DNA of 64,000 bases. It comes from Halobacteriales archaeon QS_4_62_28 (GTDB lineage Archaea > Halobacteriota > Halobacteria > Halobacteriales > Haloarculaceae). The translations under genes and the position numbers were made by a program. The stretch is taken from the NCBI GenBank assembly GCA_003021685.1, contig PXRO01000027.1, forward strand, positions 41,075 through 105,074, written 5' to 3'. Under the pieces are notes generated by a model that made no database searches, was not told where the DNA came from, and was given only the letters and a program-made list of their open reading frames with translations. The number at the start of each line of letters is the position of its first letter. Positions within the stretch are counted from its first letter, which is position 1. Shown piece after piece: positions 1 through 8,655 of this stretch.

Positions 1-1652
1 CCCATGATTTCGCCCATCGTCGCCTGTGCCTTGACGGCCTCGATGATAGCCGGCATCACGTTCTCGCCATCGACCGTCGCTTCGTGGACGGCGGCAAGCA
101 CCGTCTCGACGGCCTCGTCGTCGCGTTCTGTTCGGACTGATTCGAGACGTTCGCGCTGCTGCGTCTGGACCGCCTCGTCGACCGTCAGAATCTCCGGTTC
201 GGTGTCTTCCTCGACCGTATAGGCGTTGACGCCGACGACCGTTTCGTCCTCGCTCTCGACGCGTTGCTGGTACTCGTAGGCCGCGTCCTGAATCTCCCGC
301 TGGAAGTATCCATCCTCGATGCCAGCGAGCACTCCCGCTCGAACGGAGCCATCACCGAGATTCTCCCGGACGTGTTCGATGTACTCCATGGCCTCCTGCT
401 CGACCTCGTCGGTCAACGCCTCGACGGCGAAACTCCCGCCGAGCGGATCGACGATGTTTGTGGCCCCGGACTCCTCTGCGATGATCTGCTGGGTTCGCAA
501 TGCGACCCTGACGGCTTTCTCGCCTGGCAGGGCAAGTGCCTCGTCGAAACTGTTCGTGTGGAGGCTCTGGGTCCCGCCGAAGACGCCGGCAAGCGCCTGA
601 ATCGTGACCCTGACGACGTTGTTCAGAGGCTGCTGTGCGGTCAGAGACTGACCGGCGGTCTGGGTGTGAAACTTCAGCTGCGTTGCGGCAGGATCGCTGG
701 CGTCGTACCACTCGTCCATGACGCGGGCGTAGATCCGTCGAGCGGCCCGGAACTTCGCCACTTCCTCGAAAATGGAGTTGTGCGAATTGAAGAAAAAGGA
801 TAGTTGCGGTGCGAACGTGTCGATGTCGAGGCCGCGGTCGAGACAGTCCTCGACGTAGGCGAACCCGTCGGCGAGGGTGAAGGCCAGTTCCTGCACGGCC
901 GTCGACCCCGCTTCGCGGATGTGATACCCCGAAATCGAGACCGGCTTGAACTTCGGCGTCTCCTCGGTCGCGAACTCGATCACGTCGGTCACGAGTCGGA
1001 GCGACGGTTCGGGTGGGATCACCCACTCTTTCTGCGCGATGAACTCCTTGAACATATCGTTCTGGAGGGTCCCCCGGAGTTGCTCGCGGTCGATGCCGCG
1101 CTGGTCGGCCAGCGCGATGTACATGGCATAGATCACCGGCGCACTGGGATTGATCGTGAAACTCGTCGAGACCTCCGAGAGGTCGATCCCATCGAAGAGA
1201 ATCTCCATGTCCCTGAGCGTGTCGACGGCGACGCCCTCCTTGCCGACTTCGCCGTCGGCCATCGCGTCGTCCGAGTCGATCCCCATCAGCGTCGGCATGT
1301 CGAAGGCCGTCGAGAGACCGGTCTGGCCCTCCTCGATGAGATAGTGGAACCGCTCGTTGGTTTCCGTAGCCGTTCCGAAGCCAGCGAACTGCCGCATCGT
1401 CCACTGTCGCCCGCGGTACATCGTCGGGTAGACTCCGCGCGTGTACGGTTTCTCGCCGGGAAACCCGAGGTCGTCGAGATAGTCGATATCGGCTACGTCT
1501 GCGGGCGTGTACAGTCGGTCGACTTCGTGGTTCGAGACTGTCGCGAAGCGCTCTCGTCGCTCGCCGTACGCGTCGAGGACCGGATCGAGAGTCTCTGATT
1601 CCCACTCGTCTCTCGACTCGCGAATGGCCGTCAGATCGGCCTCGTCGTACAT
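1..1652 (-). CDS. mcmA: Methylmalonyl-CoA mutase large subunit (3' end outside window)
   Basis: Reading the minus strand from the ATG at 1650-1652 gives about 550 residues with no stop before the window edge. The sequence is clearly the catalytic TIM-barrel part of methylmalonyl-CoA mutase. It begins MYDEADLTAIRESRDEWE and includes YPTMYRGRQWTMRQFAG, a STAFDMPTLMG segment and FHTQTAGQSLTAQQPLNN, and the visible end reads VKAQATMGEIM. Haloarchaeal large subunits are about 560 aa and lack the B12-binding domain, which is encoded separately, so only about 10 codons should be missing. The enzyme interconverts succinyl-CoA and (R)-methylmalonyl-CoA in propionate and odd-chain or branched acyl-CoA metabolism. 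The acyl-CoA dehydrogenase at 8.7 kb may feed the same pathways (inference). Confidence 0.93.
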   Translation of the reverse strand, partial: MYDEADLTAIRESRDEWESETLDPVLDAYGERRERFATVSNHEVDRLYTPADVADIDYLDDLGFPGEKPYTRGVYPTMYRGRQWTMRQFAGFGTATETNERFHYLIEEGQTGLSTAFDMPTLMGIDSDDAMADGEVGKEGVAVDTLRDMEILFDGIDLSEVSTSFTINPSAPVIYAMYIALADQRGIDREQLRGTLQNDMFKEFIAQKEWVIPPEPSLRLVTDVIEFATEETPKFKPVSISGYHIREAGSTAVQELAFTLADGFAYVEDCLDRGLDIDTFAPQLSFFFNSHNSIFEEVAKFRAARRIYARVMDEWYDASDPAATQLKFHTQTAGQSLTAQQPLNNVVRVTIQALAGVFGGTQSLHTNSFDEALALPGEKAVRVALRTQQIIAEESGATNIVDPLGGSFAVEALTDEVEQEAMEYIEHVRENLGDGSVRAGVLAGIEDGYFQREIQDAAYEYQQRVESEDETVVGVNAYTVEEDTEPEILTVDEAVQTQQRERLESVRTERDDEAVETVLAAVHEATVDGENVMPAIIEAVKAQATMGEIM

Positions 1653-1785
1653 ACTATTACACTTGGTAGCAAGTGACAATAAGTCTTGCACAGCGTCACA
1701 CCGCAGTCCGGGCGAGAGATTAGTCGTTTACCGGTGGACGTACCGTTTGATACGTCTCAGCCGTAATGGTCTCTGGCTGAATGTG

Positions 1786-2646
1786 TCATTTCGTACGTCC
1801 ACCGGTATTGTCTTCCTGCAATCGCTCGGTCGTCTCCACGAGCGGATGGCGGGCGTAGTCGACGACCTCGATGTCTGCAATCGAATCGAGGTCTTCTGCC
1901 TTCGCCGTTCGTGCCATCCCGAGGTCCACCGGTTCGTCGAGGACGATGACGTAGGCGTCCATCTCTTCGATGCCGATGCGTTCGGCCGCCTTGACGCGAT
2001 GGTGGCCGTCCGCGAGCAAGAAGTCGCCGTTCGACGCCGAAGCCGAGTCCTGCGCTGCGGTGGGACGGTCGGTTCCATTGTCGATGACGACGAGTGGTTC
2101 TGCGAGGCCACGTTTGAGTTCGTAGATCCGGCCTTCGAGTTCGTCGGCGTAGACGGTTCCCTGCGTCGGCACGAGTGCGTCGAGCGGGACCTCTCTACGT
2201 TCCTCGCGAGCAGTCACGTCGTGGATCGATTCGAGCGTCCGCGTGAGTTTGTCGACCTTGCTGGGCGTGGCGCGTTCGATCTGTGATCGGATCACGTCGG
2301 CGTTCGAGATGATCCCGACGAGGTGGCCGGCGTCGTCGACGACCGGCAACTTCTGGATCCCCGACCTGAGAATGACGCGGGCGGCGTCCTGGACCGACAT
2401 CTCCGGGTGTGCGACCAGAATGTCGTCGCTCATCACGCGGAACATCGGTTCGTGATCTTCTGCGAGCAGGAGGTCACGGGCACTGACGAACCCCTCGACG
2501 CGACGACCTCCACAGACGGGGAATCCACTGTGGTTATCACTCTCGGCGATCCGTCGCGCCACCGCCGCAACCGTATCGTCGGGGGTGACCGTCGCCACCT
2601 CGCGAGTCATATACTCCTGTACCCGGGGTTGGCTCTCGGTCTTCAT
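1786..2646 (-). CDS. CBS-pair protein with C-terminal ParB-like domain
   Basis: A 286-aa protein starting MKTESQPRVQEYMTREVATV; a longer frame exists, but this ATG begins the CBS domain directly. Two CBS motifs cover about residues 8-60 and 70-125, including MTREVATVTPDDTV and GHLVGIISNADVIRSQIE. The C-terminal half (about 150-260) has a ParB/sulfiredoxin-like signature: VPLDALVPTQ near its start, then DGHHRVKAAERIG, the conserved helix that carries the DGHHR motif. CBS pairs normally sense adenosyl ligands, and DGHHR ParB-like domains in archaea include ADP- or ATP-dependent kinases and nucleases. The specific reaction is not known from sequence. It lies downstream of a DHH gene on the same strand, separated by a T-run. 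Confidence 0.8.
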   Translation of the reverse strand: MKTESQPRVQEYMTREVATVTPDDTVAAVARRIAESDNHSGFPVCGGRRVEGFVSARDLLLAEDHEPMFRVMSDDILVAHPEMSVQDAARVILRSGIQKLPVVDDAGHLVGIISNADVIRSQIERATPSKVDKLTRTLESIHDVTAREERREVPLDALVPTQGTVYADELEGRIYELKRGLAEPLVVIDNGTDRPTAAQDSASASNGDFLLADGHHRVKAAERIGIEEMDAYVIVLDEPVDLGMARTAKAEDLDSIADIEVVDYARHPLVETTERLQEDNTGGRTK

Positions 2647-2668
2647 ACACAGAGGAGACCGTGCCAGC

Positions 2669-2675
2669 AAAAAAA
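2669..2675 (-). terminator. T-run downstream of the DHH gene
   Basis: Seven consecutive T residues on the minus strand follow a GGGGC tract, 26 bp past the stop codon of the DHH phosphoesterase and 23 bp before the CBS-ParB start. Archaeal termination commonly uses such U-tracts. No strong hairpin is evident. Confidence 0.5.
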
Positions 2676-2700
2676 GCCCCCGCCCGTTCGGTCGACAGTA

Positions 2701-4194
2701 TCACTCCGAACGGTCGGTCTCCTCGTCGAGATACTCTTCGGTCACGTTGTGCCCTCTGGGCCCGAAAACGCCGGCCAGCAAGCGGTTCGACCGGGACTGT
2801 ACGGCATTCAGAAACCGCTCGTCGACGACGGACCGGACGATTTCGTGGAGCGATTCGTCGCGATCCTCGACAGATTCGAGGACGCCGAGCGTGATCTGGG
2901 CACCCGCCATGTCTGCGTGGCCGCCAGCACTCCCGATCTGACCGAACGCCTCGCGTAACACCTCACCGAGATCCACGTCCATTCCCCGTGCACGCGCCGA
3001 GGCGTAGATCGTTCCGTCCATGACGCCGTATATGAGCGTCGAACTGACATCCTGGAGGTCGAGGAGTCGGTCGGCGGCTTGGGCCAGTGCGTCCCTGTCA
3101 CTGAGTTTCCCGACGCAACTCAGTAACACCGATCCCTCCTGTCGTCGGTTCTGGATCGCGTTACCAATGGTGTCGAGCGTGTCGCCGCTCATGCTCGGAT
3201 CCTCGATCCGCTGGAGCGTGTCCAAGTTCGCGTGCGGTAACAGGTACGCCGCGGCCTGGAAATCGTCGGCAGAGACCTCGCGACGAAACTCCTTGGTGTC
3301 GACGCTGATCCCGAACAGCAATCCGGTCGCGATGGCCTCGTCCAGCAGGGAGTCGAAACGGCGCAGGTAGTCGACGAGCAGCGTACTCGTGGCCCCGACA
3401 TCACTTCGAAGGTCGACGAAGCGCGCTTCGATGGGTGCCCGCGGTGGATGGTGGTCGATGACGATATCGATCGGTGTGTCGGGCGGCAACTGGTCGTTGA
3501 CGCCCGGCCGGGAGTGATCGACCAGTGCGAAGCCGTCGTACGCCGAGAGGTCGGTCTCCTCGTCGAGATTCCGGAGGTCGAATTCGAGCAAGTTCACGAA
3601 GGCGCGATTTTCCTGATGGGTGATCGCACCGTAGTAACAGAGTTGCGGATCACAGCCCACTGCAGAGGCAAGCCGAGCGAGTGCCACGCCGCTGGCGATA
3701 GCGTCCGGATCGGGGTTGTCGTGCATGACGATTGCGAGTCGGTCGCCGACATCACGCAGTACGCGCTGTAGTTGCCTGATCCGAACGCCCTCCTCGCCGA
3801 CGCGTTCGAACAGATGCCCGGTGACAGCCGCGCCCGGATCGATGACACGGTCCGCGACCGTTTCGACGGTCTCCGAGACATCTGCGGCGGTGTCGTGGCC
3901 GACGTAGACGACCAGCATCGCCGCGGGAAACACTGCACGGGCGGCCGTTGCGACGGCTGCGTTTCGCTCCCCGTTCTGGGTCGCAACGAGAATCGTATCT
4001 GGCGTCGAAGCGAGTGCAGTGAGAACGTCTCTGTCGGCCGGATCGCCGTGTTTGACTGAGACGGTCTCTGTCCGGAGTGTATCCACGCGATGTTCGTCCG
4101 CAGTCAGGACCGTCAGTTCGCCCCGGTCATCACCCAGCGCATCGATGACAGAACGGGCGAGCGGCCCTGCCCCCAACACCAAGCGAGACGTCAT
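2701..4194 (-). CDS. TrkA-N / DHH-DHHA1 phosphoesterase
   Basis: A 497-aa fusion. Residues 1-115 form a Rossmann RCK/TrkA-N-like domain (LVLGAGPLARSVIDAL, then VKHGDPADRDVL). Residues 150-330 are a DHH phosphoesterase domain with the metal-binding motifs HDNPDPDAIASG (158-169), VDHSRPG (225-231) and IDHH (246-249). A DHHA1 domain with the substrate-binding GGHADMAGAQI sits near residue 430. All catalytic motifs appear intact. Homologous DHH/DHHA1 proteins degrade nanoRNA, pAp or cyclic dinucleotides; the substrate here cannot be told. The N-terminal nucleotide-binding domain suggests ligand control (inference). A T-rich element 26 bp upstream of the ATG could be its TATA box, which would imply a leaderless mRNA. 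Confidence 0.85.
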   Translation of the reverse strand: MTSRLVLGAGPLARSVIDALGDDRGELTVLTADEHRVDTLRTETVSVKHGDPADRDVLTALASTPDTILVATQNGERNAAVATAARAVFPAAMLVVYVGHDTAADVSETVETVADRVIDPGAAVTGHLFERVGEEGVRIRQLQRVLRDVGDRLAIVMHDNPDPDAIASGVALARLASAVGCDPQLCYYGAITHQENRAFVNLLEFDLRNLDEETDLSAYDGFALVDHSRPGVNDQLPPDTPIDIVIDHHPPRAPIEARFVDLRSDVGATSTLLVDYLRRFDSLLDEAIATGLLFGISVDTKEFRREVSADDFQAAAYLLPHANLDTLQRIEDPSMSGDTLDTIGNAIQNRRQEGSVLLSCVGKLSDRDALAQAADRLLDLQDVSSTLIYGVMDGTIYASARARGMDVDLGEVLREAFGQIGSAGGHADMAGAQITLGVLESVEDRDESLHEIVRSVVDERFLNAVQSRSNRLLAGVFGPRGHNVTEEYLDEETDRSE

Positions 4195-4228
4195 ACCGTG
4201 ATGTGGACGATGGAACGCCTAAAAACCC

Positions 4229-4657
4229 TCACTTCAACCGCTCCTGAAGGAACGATGGATGCGCGGCTGTAATACCCTCGATAGAGAGCATAGCGTCTTC
4301 GATTATCTCACCGACCGCACCACCGTCTGCTGCTCGCACCTCCGCCATGAGCATGTGATCACCACTCGACGTGTAGAGGGATTCGACAGCGTTGATCGAA
4401 GAGAGTTCACGTGTCACTTCGACGTAGCATTCGCTCTCGACATCCATGCCGACGAGGGCAATCGATTGGCTGGATAGCTTCTTCGGGTTCACGTCGGCCG
4501 AGTAGCCGACGATGACGCCCTCGTCTTCGAGTTTGTTGATATACTTTCGCACAGTCGGTTTGGAGACGTTTGCCCGTTCTGCGATCTCCGAATACGACGC
4601 TTGTGCGTCGTCTTCTAAGACGGACAGGATGCGGCGCTCCGTGGATTCGGCACTCAT
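4229..4657 (-). CDS. Lrp/AsnC family transcriptional regulator
   Basis: A 142-aa protein with an N-terminal winged helix-turn-helix (residues 3-55: TERRILSVLEDDAQASYSEI, then NVSKPTVRKYINKLEDEGVI) and a C-terminal RAM/AsnC ligand-binding domain (about 65-140), ending HPSFLQERLK. This is the usual Lrp size. Such regulators form octamers that sense amino acids or other small effectors. It sits between the DHH gene and korB, all on the minus strand, so control of korAB or autoregulation is plausible but unproven. Confidence 0.9.
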   Translation of the reverse strand: MSAESTERRILSVLEDDAQASYSEIAERANVSKPTVRKYINKLEDEGVIVGYSADVNPKKLSSQSIALVGMDVESECYVEVTRELSSINAVESLYTSSGDHMLMAEVRAADGGAVGEIIEDAMLSIEGITAAHPSFLQERLK

Positions 4658-4679
4658 ACACGTTTCTTTGCTACGGACG

Positions 4680-4688
4680 AAAAAATAC
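4680..4688 (-). promoter_or_regulatory. TATA-like box of the Lrp gene
   Basis: On the minus strand this reads GTATTTTTT, centred about 27 bp upstream of the Lrp start codon. That spacing fits a leaderless or nearly leaderless haloarchaeal transcript. Confidence 0.5.
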
Positions 4689-4733
4689 CTTCCGAATCCA
4701 CAAACAGGGTGATCGACCCGCGTTTGGCGGCGC

Positions 4734-5672
4734 CTATTTGTGATGCTTGAGCAACTCGTCGGCCGATCGCTCCCACTCGTAGTCCTCGTCGAAGTACCGC
4801 TCGGCGAGTGGTTCCTCGGGCATCTCGCCGGTGGCCTGTTTCTCCTGCCCGTAGGACGGACTTTCTTCGTTGACGTAGTACCGACCGGTCAAGACTTCGC
4901 CGTCGTAGAGTTTGTTCTCGGTCTCGAACATCATCTCGGCGGCTTCCTCACGGTTCGAGGTGTCGAAGTCGTAGTCGTCGGACTGCTGGATGTCAGTATA
5001 GGGGACGTAGTGCTTTGCGTCCTTGTTCCAGGTCGGACACTGGGTCAGGAAGTCGATGTGGGCAAAGCCGTCGTGTTCGATTGCTTCGGCGATGATCTCC
5101 TTTGCCTGGTTCGGATTGACCGCAGCGGTGCGGGCGACGTACGTTGCACCGGAGGTCAACGCCAGACTCAGGGGTCGGATCGGTGACTTCGCCGATCCCG
5201 ATGGTTGGGTCTTCGACTTGTGACCCTTGGGTGAAGTCGGTGACGTCTGGCCCTTGGTGAGCCCGAAGATCTCGTTGTTGAACACGATGTAGGCCATGTC
5301 GTGGTTCTCACGGGCGGTGTGCATGAAGTGGTTGCCACCGATCCCGTAGCCGTCACCGTCACCGCCGGCCGCGATGACCTCGACGTCAGGGTTCGCCAGT
5401 TTGGCCGCACGAGCGACGGGCAGCGAGCGCCCGTGGATCGTGTGGAAGCCGTAGCTCTCGAAGTAGCTGTTGAGCTTGCCCGAACAGCCGATGCCAGTAA
5501 ACAGCGCCACTTCGTCGGGGTTCCGGCCGACTTCCGGCATGGCCTGTTTGAGCGCCTTCAGGACGCCGAAGTCGCCACAGCCAGGACACCACGTTGCTTG
5601 CGGTTCGATACCCGGTGTGAACTCGTCTCGGTCGATGTCGCGTTCTTCGCCAATAGCTGAGAATGCACTCAT
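4734..5672 (-). CDS. korB: 2-oxoacid:ferredoxin oxidoreductase beta subunit
   Basis: A 312-aa TPP-binding subunit. The TPP/Mg motif is GGDGDGYGIGGNHFMHTARE, and iron-sulfur cysteines are visible in TWCPGCGDFG and GIGCSGK. It lacks an extra ferredoxin domain, as in the two-subunit haloarchaeal enzymes. Together with KorA it oxidatively decarboxylates a 2-oxoacid (2-oxoglutarate or pyruvate) to acyl-CoA and reduces ferredoxin, replacing the NAD-linked dehydrogenase complex. It starts 2 bp after the KorA stop, so the pair is co-transcribed and translationally coupled. Kor rather than Por is chosen from general resemblance, and substrate specificity is not settled. Confidence 0.88.
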   Translation of the reverse strand: MSAFSAIGEERDIDRDEFTPGIEPQATWCPGCGDFGVLKALKQAMPEVGRNPDEVALFTGIGCSGKLNSYFESYGFHTIHGRSLPVARAAKLANPDVEVIAAGGDGDGYGIGGNHFMHTARENHDMAYIVFNNEIFGLTKGQTSPTSPKGHKSKTQPSGSAKSPIRPLSLALTSGATYVARTAAVNPNQAKEIIAEAIEHDGFAHIDFLTQCPTWNKDAKHYVPYTDIQQSDDYDFDTSNREEAAEMMFETENKLYDGEVLTGRYYVNEESPSYGQEKQATGEMPEEPLAERYFDEDYEWERSADELLKHHK

Positions 5673-5674
5673 TG

Positions 5675-7576
5675 TTAGTCACCTGCCGCTGGCAGGTATT
5701 TTAGGTTCGTTGCGGCGAGTTCTTCGCCGTTAATGCTGGTCTCGAAGCCCTCGACGATCTCTGCCGGCTCGAACGGGTTACCGTTGTACTTCAACAGACT
5801 CGAGAGTTTCGGACCGAAGCGGCCGATCTCCTTTTGTGTCAGACCGCGGAACTGTGCACTCGCATTCATCTCGACGACGAGCGCCTCGTCGACGGATTCG
5901 AGCCACTCGGAGACTTCCTCGACAGGGTAGGGCATCATGTCGGAGACGCCAAGCGCCTTGACGGAGTGGCCGTCGTCGTTGAGTCGGTCGACAGCCTCGA
6001 AGGCCGTATCCTGGTGGCTACCCCAGATGAGGATGCCGTACTCGGCGTCCTCGGGACCGTAGTACGTCTGGTGGTCGGCGTTCTCGTCGAGGTCGGCACG
6101 GATGTCGTCGAGCTTGTCGAGACGACGGTCCATCTGCGCGATGCGGTTGTCCGGGTCCTCGCTGATGTGACCCTCCTGGGTGTGTTCGTTCCCGGTCGCG
6201 AGGAAGCGACCACCCTTCTGGCCGGGCACCGAGCGCGGGCTCACGTTCGAGCCGTCTTCCGGTTCGTGCTGGAAGCGCTGGAACTTGCCAGAGGAGTGGT
6301 GGGCCGCCTCGGCGATCTCCTCCTCGGTGAGCACAGCGCCCGGGTCTGCGTTCGGTTCGCGGTCGAAGAAGCTCTCGTCGACGTTGCGAAGTTCGCCCTG
6401 GAGCTTCTGATCGTAGATGACAATCGAGGGAATCTGGTACTCGTATGCGATTCGGAACGCGGTACGTGTCTGGTCGTAGCACTCGCGGATGTTTGCGGGT
6501 GCGAAAACGATTCGGGCCGAGTCGCCCTGACTCGTGTACAGGACGTGTTCGAGGTCGGCCTGTTCGGGCTTGGTCGGCATCCCGGTCGACGGACCGGCAC
6601 GCATCGCTTCGACGAGCACGACCGGCGTTTCGGTTATCTCTGCGAGACCGAGCGGTTCAGACATTAGCGCGAAGCCACCGCCCGAGGAACCGGACATGGC
6701 TTTGACACCGGCATGACTGGCACCGAGGGCCAGTGCCGCAGCGGCGATTTCGTCCTCGACCTGCTCCGAGATGCCGCCGAATTTCGGCAGATGCTGGGAC
6801 ATGAGCGTGAACACGTCCGTCCACGGCGTCATGGGGTAGCCAGCGATGAAGCGACAGCCCTCGTCGAGTGCGCCGTAGGTGATGGCGTTGGATCCCGAGA
6901 GAAGCACCTGCTCCTCGTCGTGGTCGGCGGCATCGGGTATCGTGAGGTCGTGGGTGTGTTCGAGTTCTTCCGCTCGCGCGTAGGCGTCTTCGAGCACGGC
7001 GAGGTTCGCCTCCAGCATATCGCCGGACATATTCTCCTCCATGAGCGTCTCGAAGTAGGAGGGATCCGTGTCCAGCAACGCCGCAGTGACAGCGATACCG
7101 GCCGTGTTCCGCATGATCTCGCGGCCGTGTTCGCGTGCCATCTCGCGGAGGTTGATCGGGTAGACGTGCCAGTCGTTCTCTTCTGCACGTTCCTCTAGAT
7201 CGAGGTCGGCGATGCTGTCCTCTGCCAGTAGTCCCTCATCGTAGACGATGACACCGCCTTCGCGGAGGTCGTGGAGATTCTCCGAAAGCGGTTTGACCTC
7301 CTCGTTCCCGTAGTACGCTTCTTCCTGTGGATTCCGTGCGAAGGAGTCACCGAGGGCAAGAAGGAAATTGTAGCCGTCGCCACGCGAGCGGACGTTTTCG
7401 TTGCTCGCGCGTACCTCTACGAACGTGTGGCCGCCCCGGATGCGCGACGGATAGTGACGATGTGTGAAAACGTCGAGTCCCGAGCGCATCAGGGCCTTTG
7501 CGAAGTTTTGGCTCGTCGAGTCGATTCCATCACCAGAACCGCCCGCGATTCGCCAGATTAGTTCCTGATCTGTCAT
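5675..7576 (-). CDS. korA: 2-oxoacid:ferredoxin oxidoreductase gamma-alpha fusion subunit
   Basis: A 633-aa protein. The N-terminal 190 residues are the gamma domain (MTDQELIWRIAGGSGDGIDS, then RIRGGHTFVEVR). The remainder is the pyrimidine-binding alpha domain, with GSNAITYGALDEGCRFIAGY, AMSGSSGGGFALMSEPLG, VEAMRAGPSTGMPTKPEQAD and a C-terminal domain ending LKYLPAAGD. The order and length match haloarchaeal KorA. It is the first gene of the korA-korB operon. A T-rich TATA-like element about 65 bp upstream (near 7640) may drive it. Confidence 0.9.
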   Translation of the reverse strand: MTDQELIWRIAGGSGDGIDSTSQNFAKALMRSGLDVFTHRHYPSRIRGGHTFVEVRASNENVRSRGDGYNFLLALGDSFARNPQEEAYYGNEEVKPLSENLHDLREGGVIVYDEGLLAEDSIADLDLEERAEENDWHVYPINLREMAREHGREIMRNTAGIAVTAALLDTDPSYFETLMEENMSGDMLEANLAVLEDAYARAEELEHTHDLTIPDAADHDEEQVLLSGSNAITYGALDEGCRFIAGYPMTPWTDVFTLMSQHLPKFGGISEQVEDEIAAAALALGASHAGVKAMSGSSGGGFALMSEPLGLAEITETPVVLVEAMRAGPSTGMPTKPEQADLEHVLYTSQGDSARIVFAPANIRECYDQTRTAFRIAYEYQIPSIVIYDQKLQGELRNVDESFFDREPNADPGAVLTEEEIAEAAHHSSGKFQRFQHEPEDGSNVSPRSVPGQKGGRFLATGNEHTQEGHISEDPDNRIAQMDRRLDKLDDIRADLDENADHQTYYGPEDAEYGILIWGSHQDTAFEAVDRLNDDGHSVKALGVSDMMPYPVEEVSEWLESVDEALVVEMNASAQFRGLTQKEIGRFGPKLSSLLKYNGNPFEPAEIVEGFETSINGEELAATNLKYLPAAGD

Positions 7577-7914
7577 GTGAAATCATCGGCCCCGGTTGGG
7601 AAGCCGTATGCTGACCCTTGGAGGGCCGTGACTAAAGATTTTTCACTACATCGAACCCCATTAATCATGAACGACTGGTAGATACCACTGAAATGTCCGA
7701 TTTCGAAGCACCAAGTGGTCAGTTACCACACAGTATACCGTGACATATTTAGAGCACATGTACTTGCGATACTATCGTATGGACACGACACCAGTATGCC
7801 TAATACTGTCGGACGTAACTATCTGAAGATTCTCGCCACCCCGTGGTGGCGAAATCCGTCACGGACTTCCGTCCGACAGTATAAGCGAGTTCGGCTCGTA
7901 TCCGGGACACTGCC
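7577..7914. other. Divergent intergenic region between korA and the DICT gene
   Basis: This 338-bp gap separates the minus-strand korA from the plus-strand DICT gene. It holds a likely korA promoter (T-rich tract around 7632-7646) and one full copy of the 80-bp palindromic repeat at 7803-7882. The part between 7690 and 7800 has only very short open frames, and no gene is recognised there. Confidence 0.6.
7803..7882. repeat. 80-bp palindromic intergenic repeat, copy A
   Basis: The element starts ATACTGTCGGACG and ends CGTCCGACAGTAT, a perfect 13-bp terminal inverted repeat. An inner hairpin reads TCGCCACC-CCGT-GGTGGCGA, with 8-bp arms. It matches copy B at 9949-10028 along its whole length with about seven differences. 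The right end (CAGTATAAG) lies about 33 bp upstream of the DICT start codon. Confidence 0.9.
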
Positions 7915-8634
7915 ATGTCACTCCCGGAACTCATCGCTGGCGTCGAAGACCACGAGAAGGTACTCACGGTGTTCAATGCGGGCGACGACGTCGTTTCGGA
8001 CCTGGCAGGACATTTCGACGACAGAAACGTCACTGTCACTGGCGAGGCAACAGTCAGTGGCCGTCCCGGGAAGTTCCTCACGCTCAGTGACGAGGACGGC
8101 ATTATCGCGGCGGCCGACCTATCGGACTTTCGCGCGAGAGTGAACCGGACCGATGTCCCAATCGGTGTCGAGGAGAGTCCGTACAGGCCGATTCTCGACG
8201 AACTCGACGAGACACTGTTTACCTCTTGGAGCATCGATCAGATGATGACTGCGACCAGGGAGATAGAAGACCGCGCCTTTCGCGTCGGGGACGGCGCGCT
8301 TCACGCTGGCTTCCAGTACGTGTCGACGCTCACCGGTGAACTAGCGGTGTACGAAGGTCTCGGACGGCGCGGCCTCGACGTCCACGCGTACGCCAGTCCC
8401 GACGAGGAACCGCCGACTCACGAACACTTCACACTCCACATCGAGCGAGCAAGGGAAGTCAGTGAGTCGTGGTTCGTCGTCTTCGACGGCGGGAACGACA
8501 GGACACAGAAATGTGCACTGCTGGCCGAGGAACGCGCGCCACGGGAGTTCTACGGCTTCTGGACGTACGATCCGGATACTGTCGACTGGATCATCGAGTA
8601 TCTCGAATCGACATATGGAATGATCGAACAGTGA
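7915..8634 (+). CDS. Stand-alone DICT sensory domain protein
   Basis: A 239-aa protein starting MSLPELIAGVEDHEKVLTVF. The central part resembles the DICT (diguanylate cyclase and two-component) sensory domain seen in haloarchaeal regulators: TSWSIDQMMTATREIEDRAF near residues 102-121, then HAGFQYVSTLTGELAVYEGL and YGFWTYDPDTVDWIIEYLES at the C terminus. No histidine kinase, receiver, GAF or HTH domain is attached, so it probably acts through a partner. It is transcribed alone. Its apparent TATA box (AGTATAAG) is formed by the end of the adjacent palindromic repeat. Confidence 0.7.
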   Translation: MSLPELIAGVEDHEKVLTVFNAGDDVVSDLAGHFDDRNVTVTGEATVSGRPGKFLTLSDEDGIIAAADLSDFRARVNRTDVPIGVEESPYRPILDELDETLFTSWSIDQMMTATREIEDRAFRVGDGALHAGFQYVSTLTGELAVYEGLGRRGLDVHAYASPDEEPPTHEHFTLHIERAREVSESWFVVFDGGNDRTQKCALLAEERAPREFYGFWTYDPDTVDWIIEYLESTYGMIEQ

Positions 8635-8655
8635 GAACGTTCTCCGGAGGCGACG

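Noticed and set aside
352..1605. A 417-codon minus-strand ORF over the methylmalonyl-CoA mutase gene
   Set aside because: It is Arg-rich nonsense in the wrong frame. The real mutase frame is open from 1652 to the window edge and has clear family motifs.
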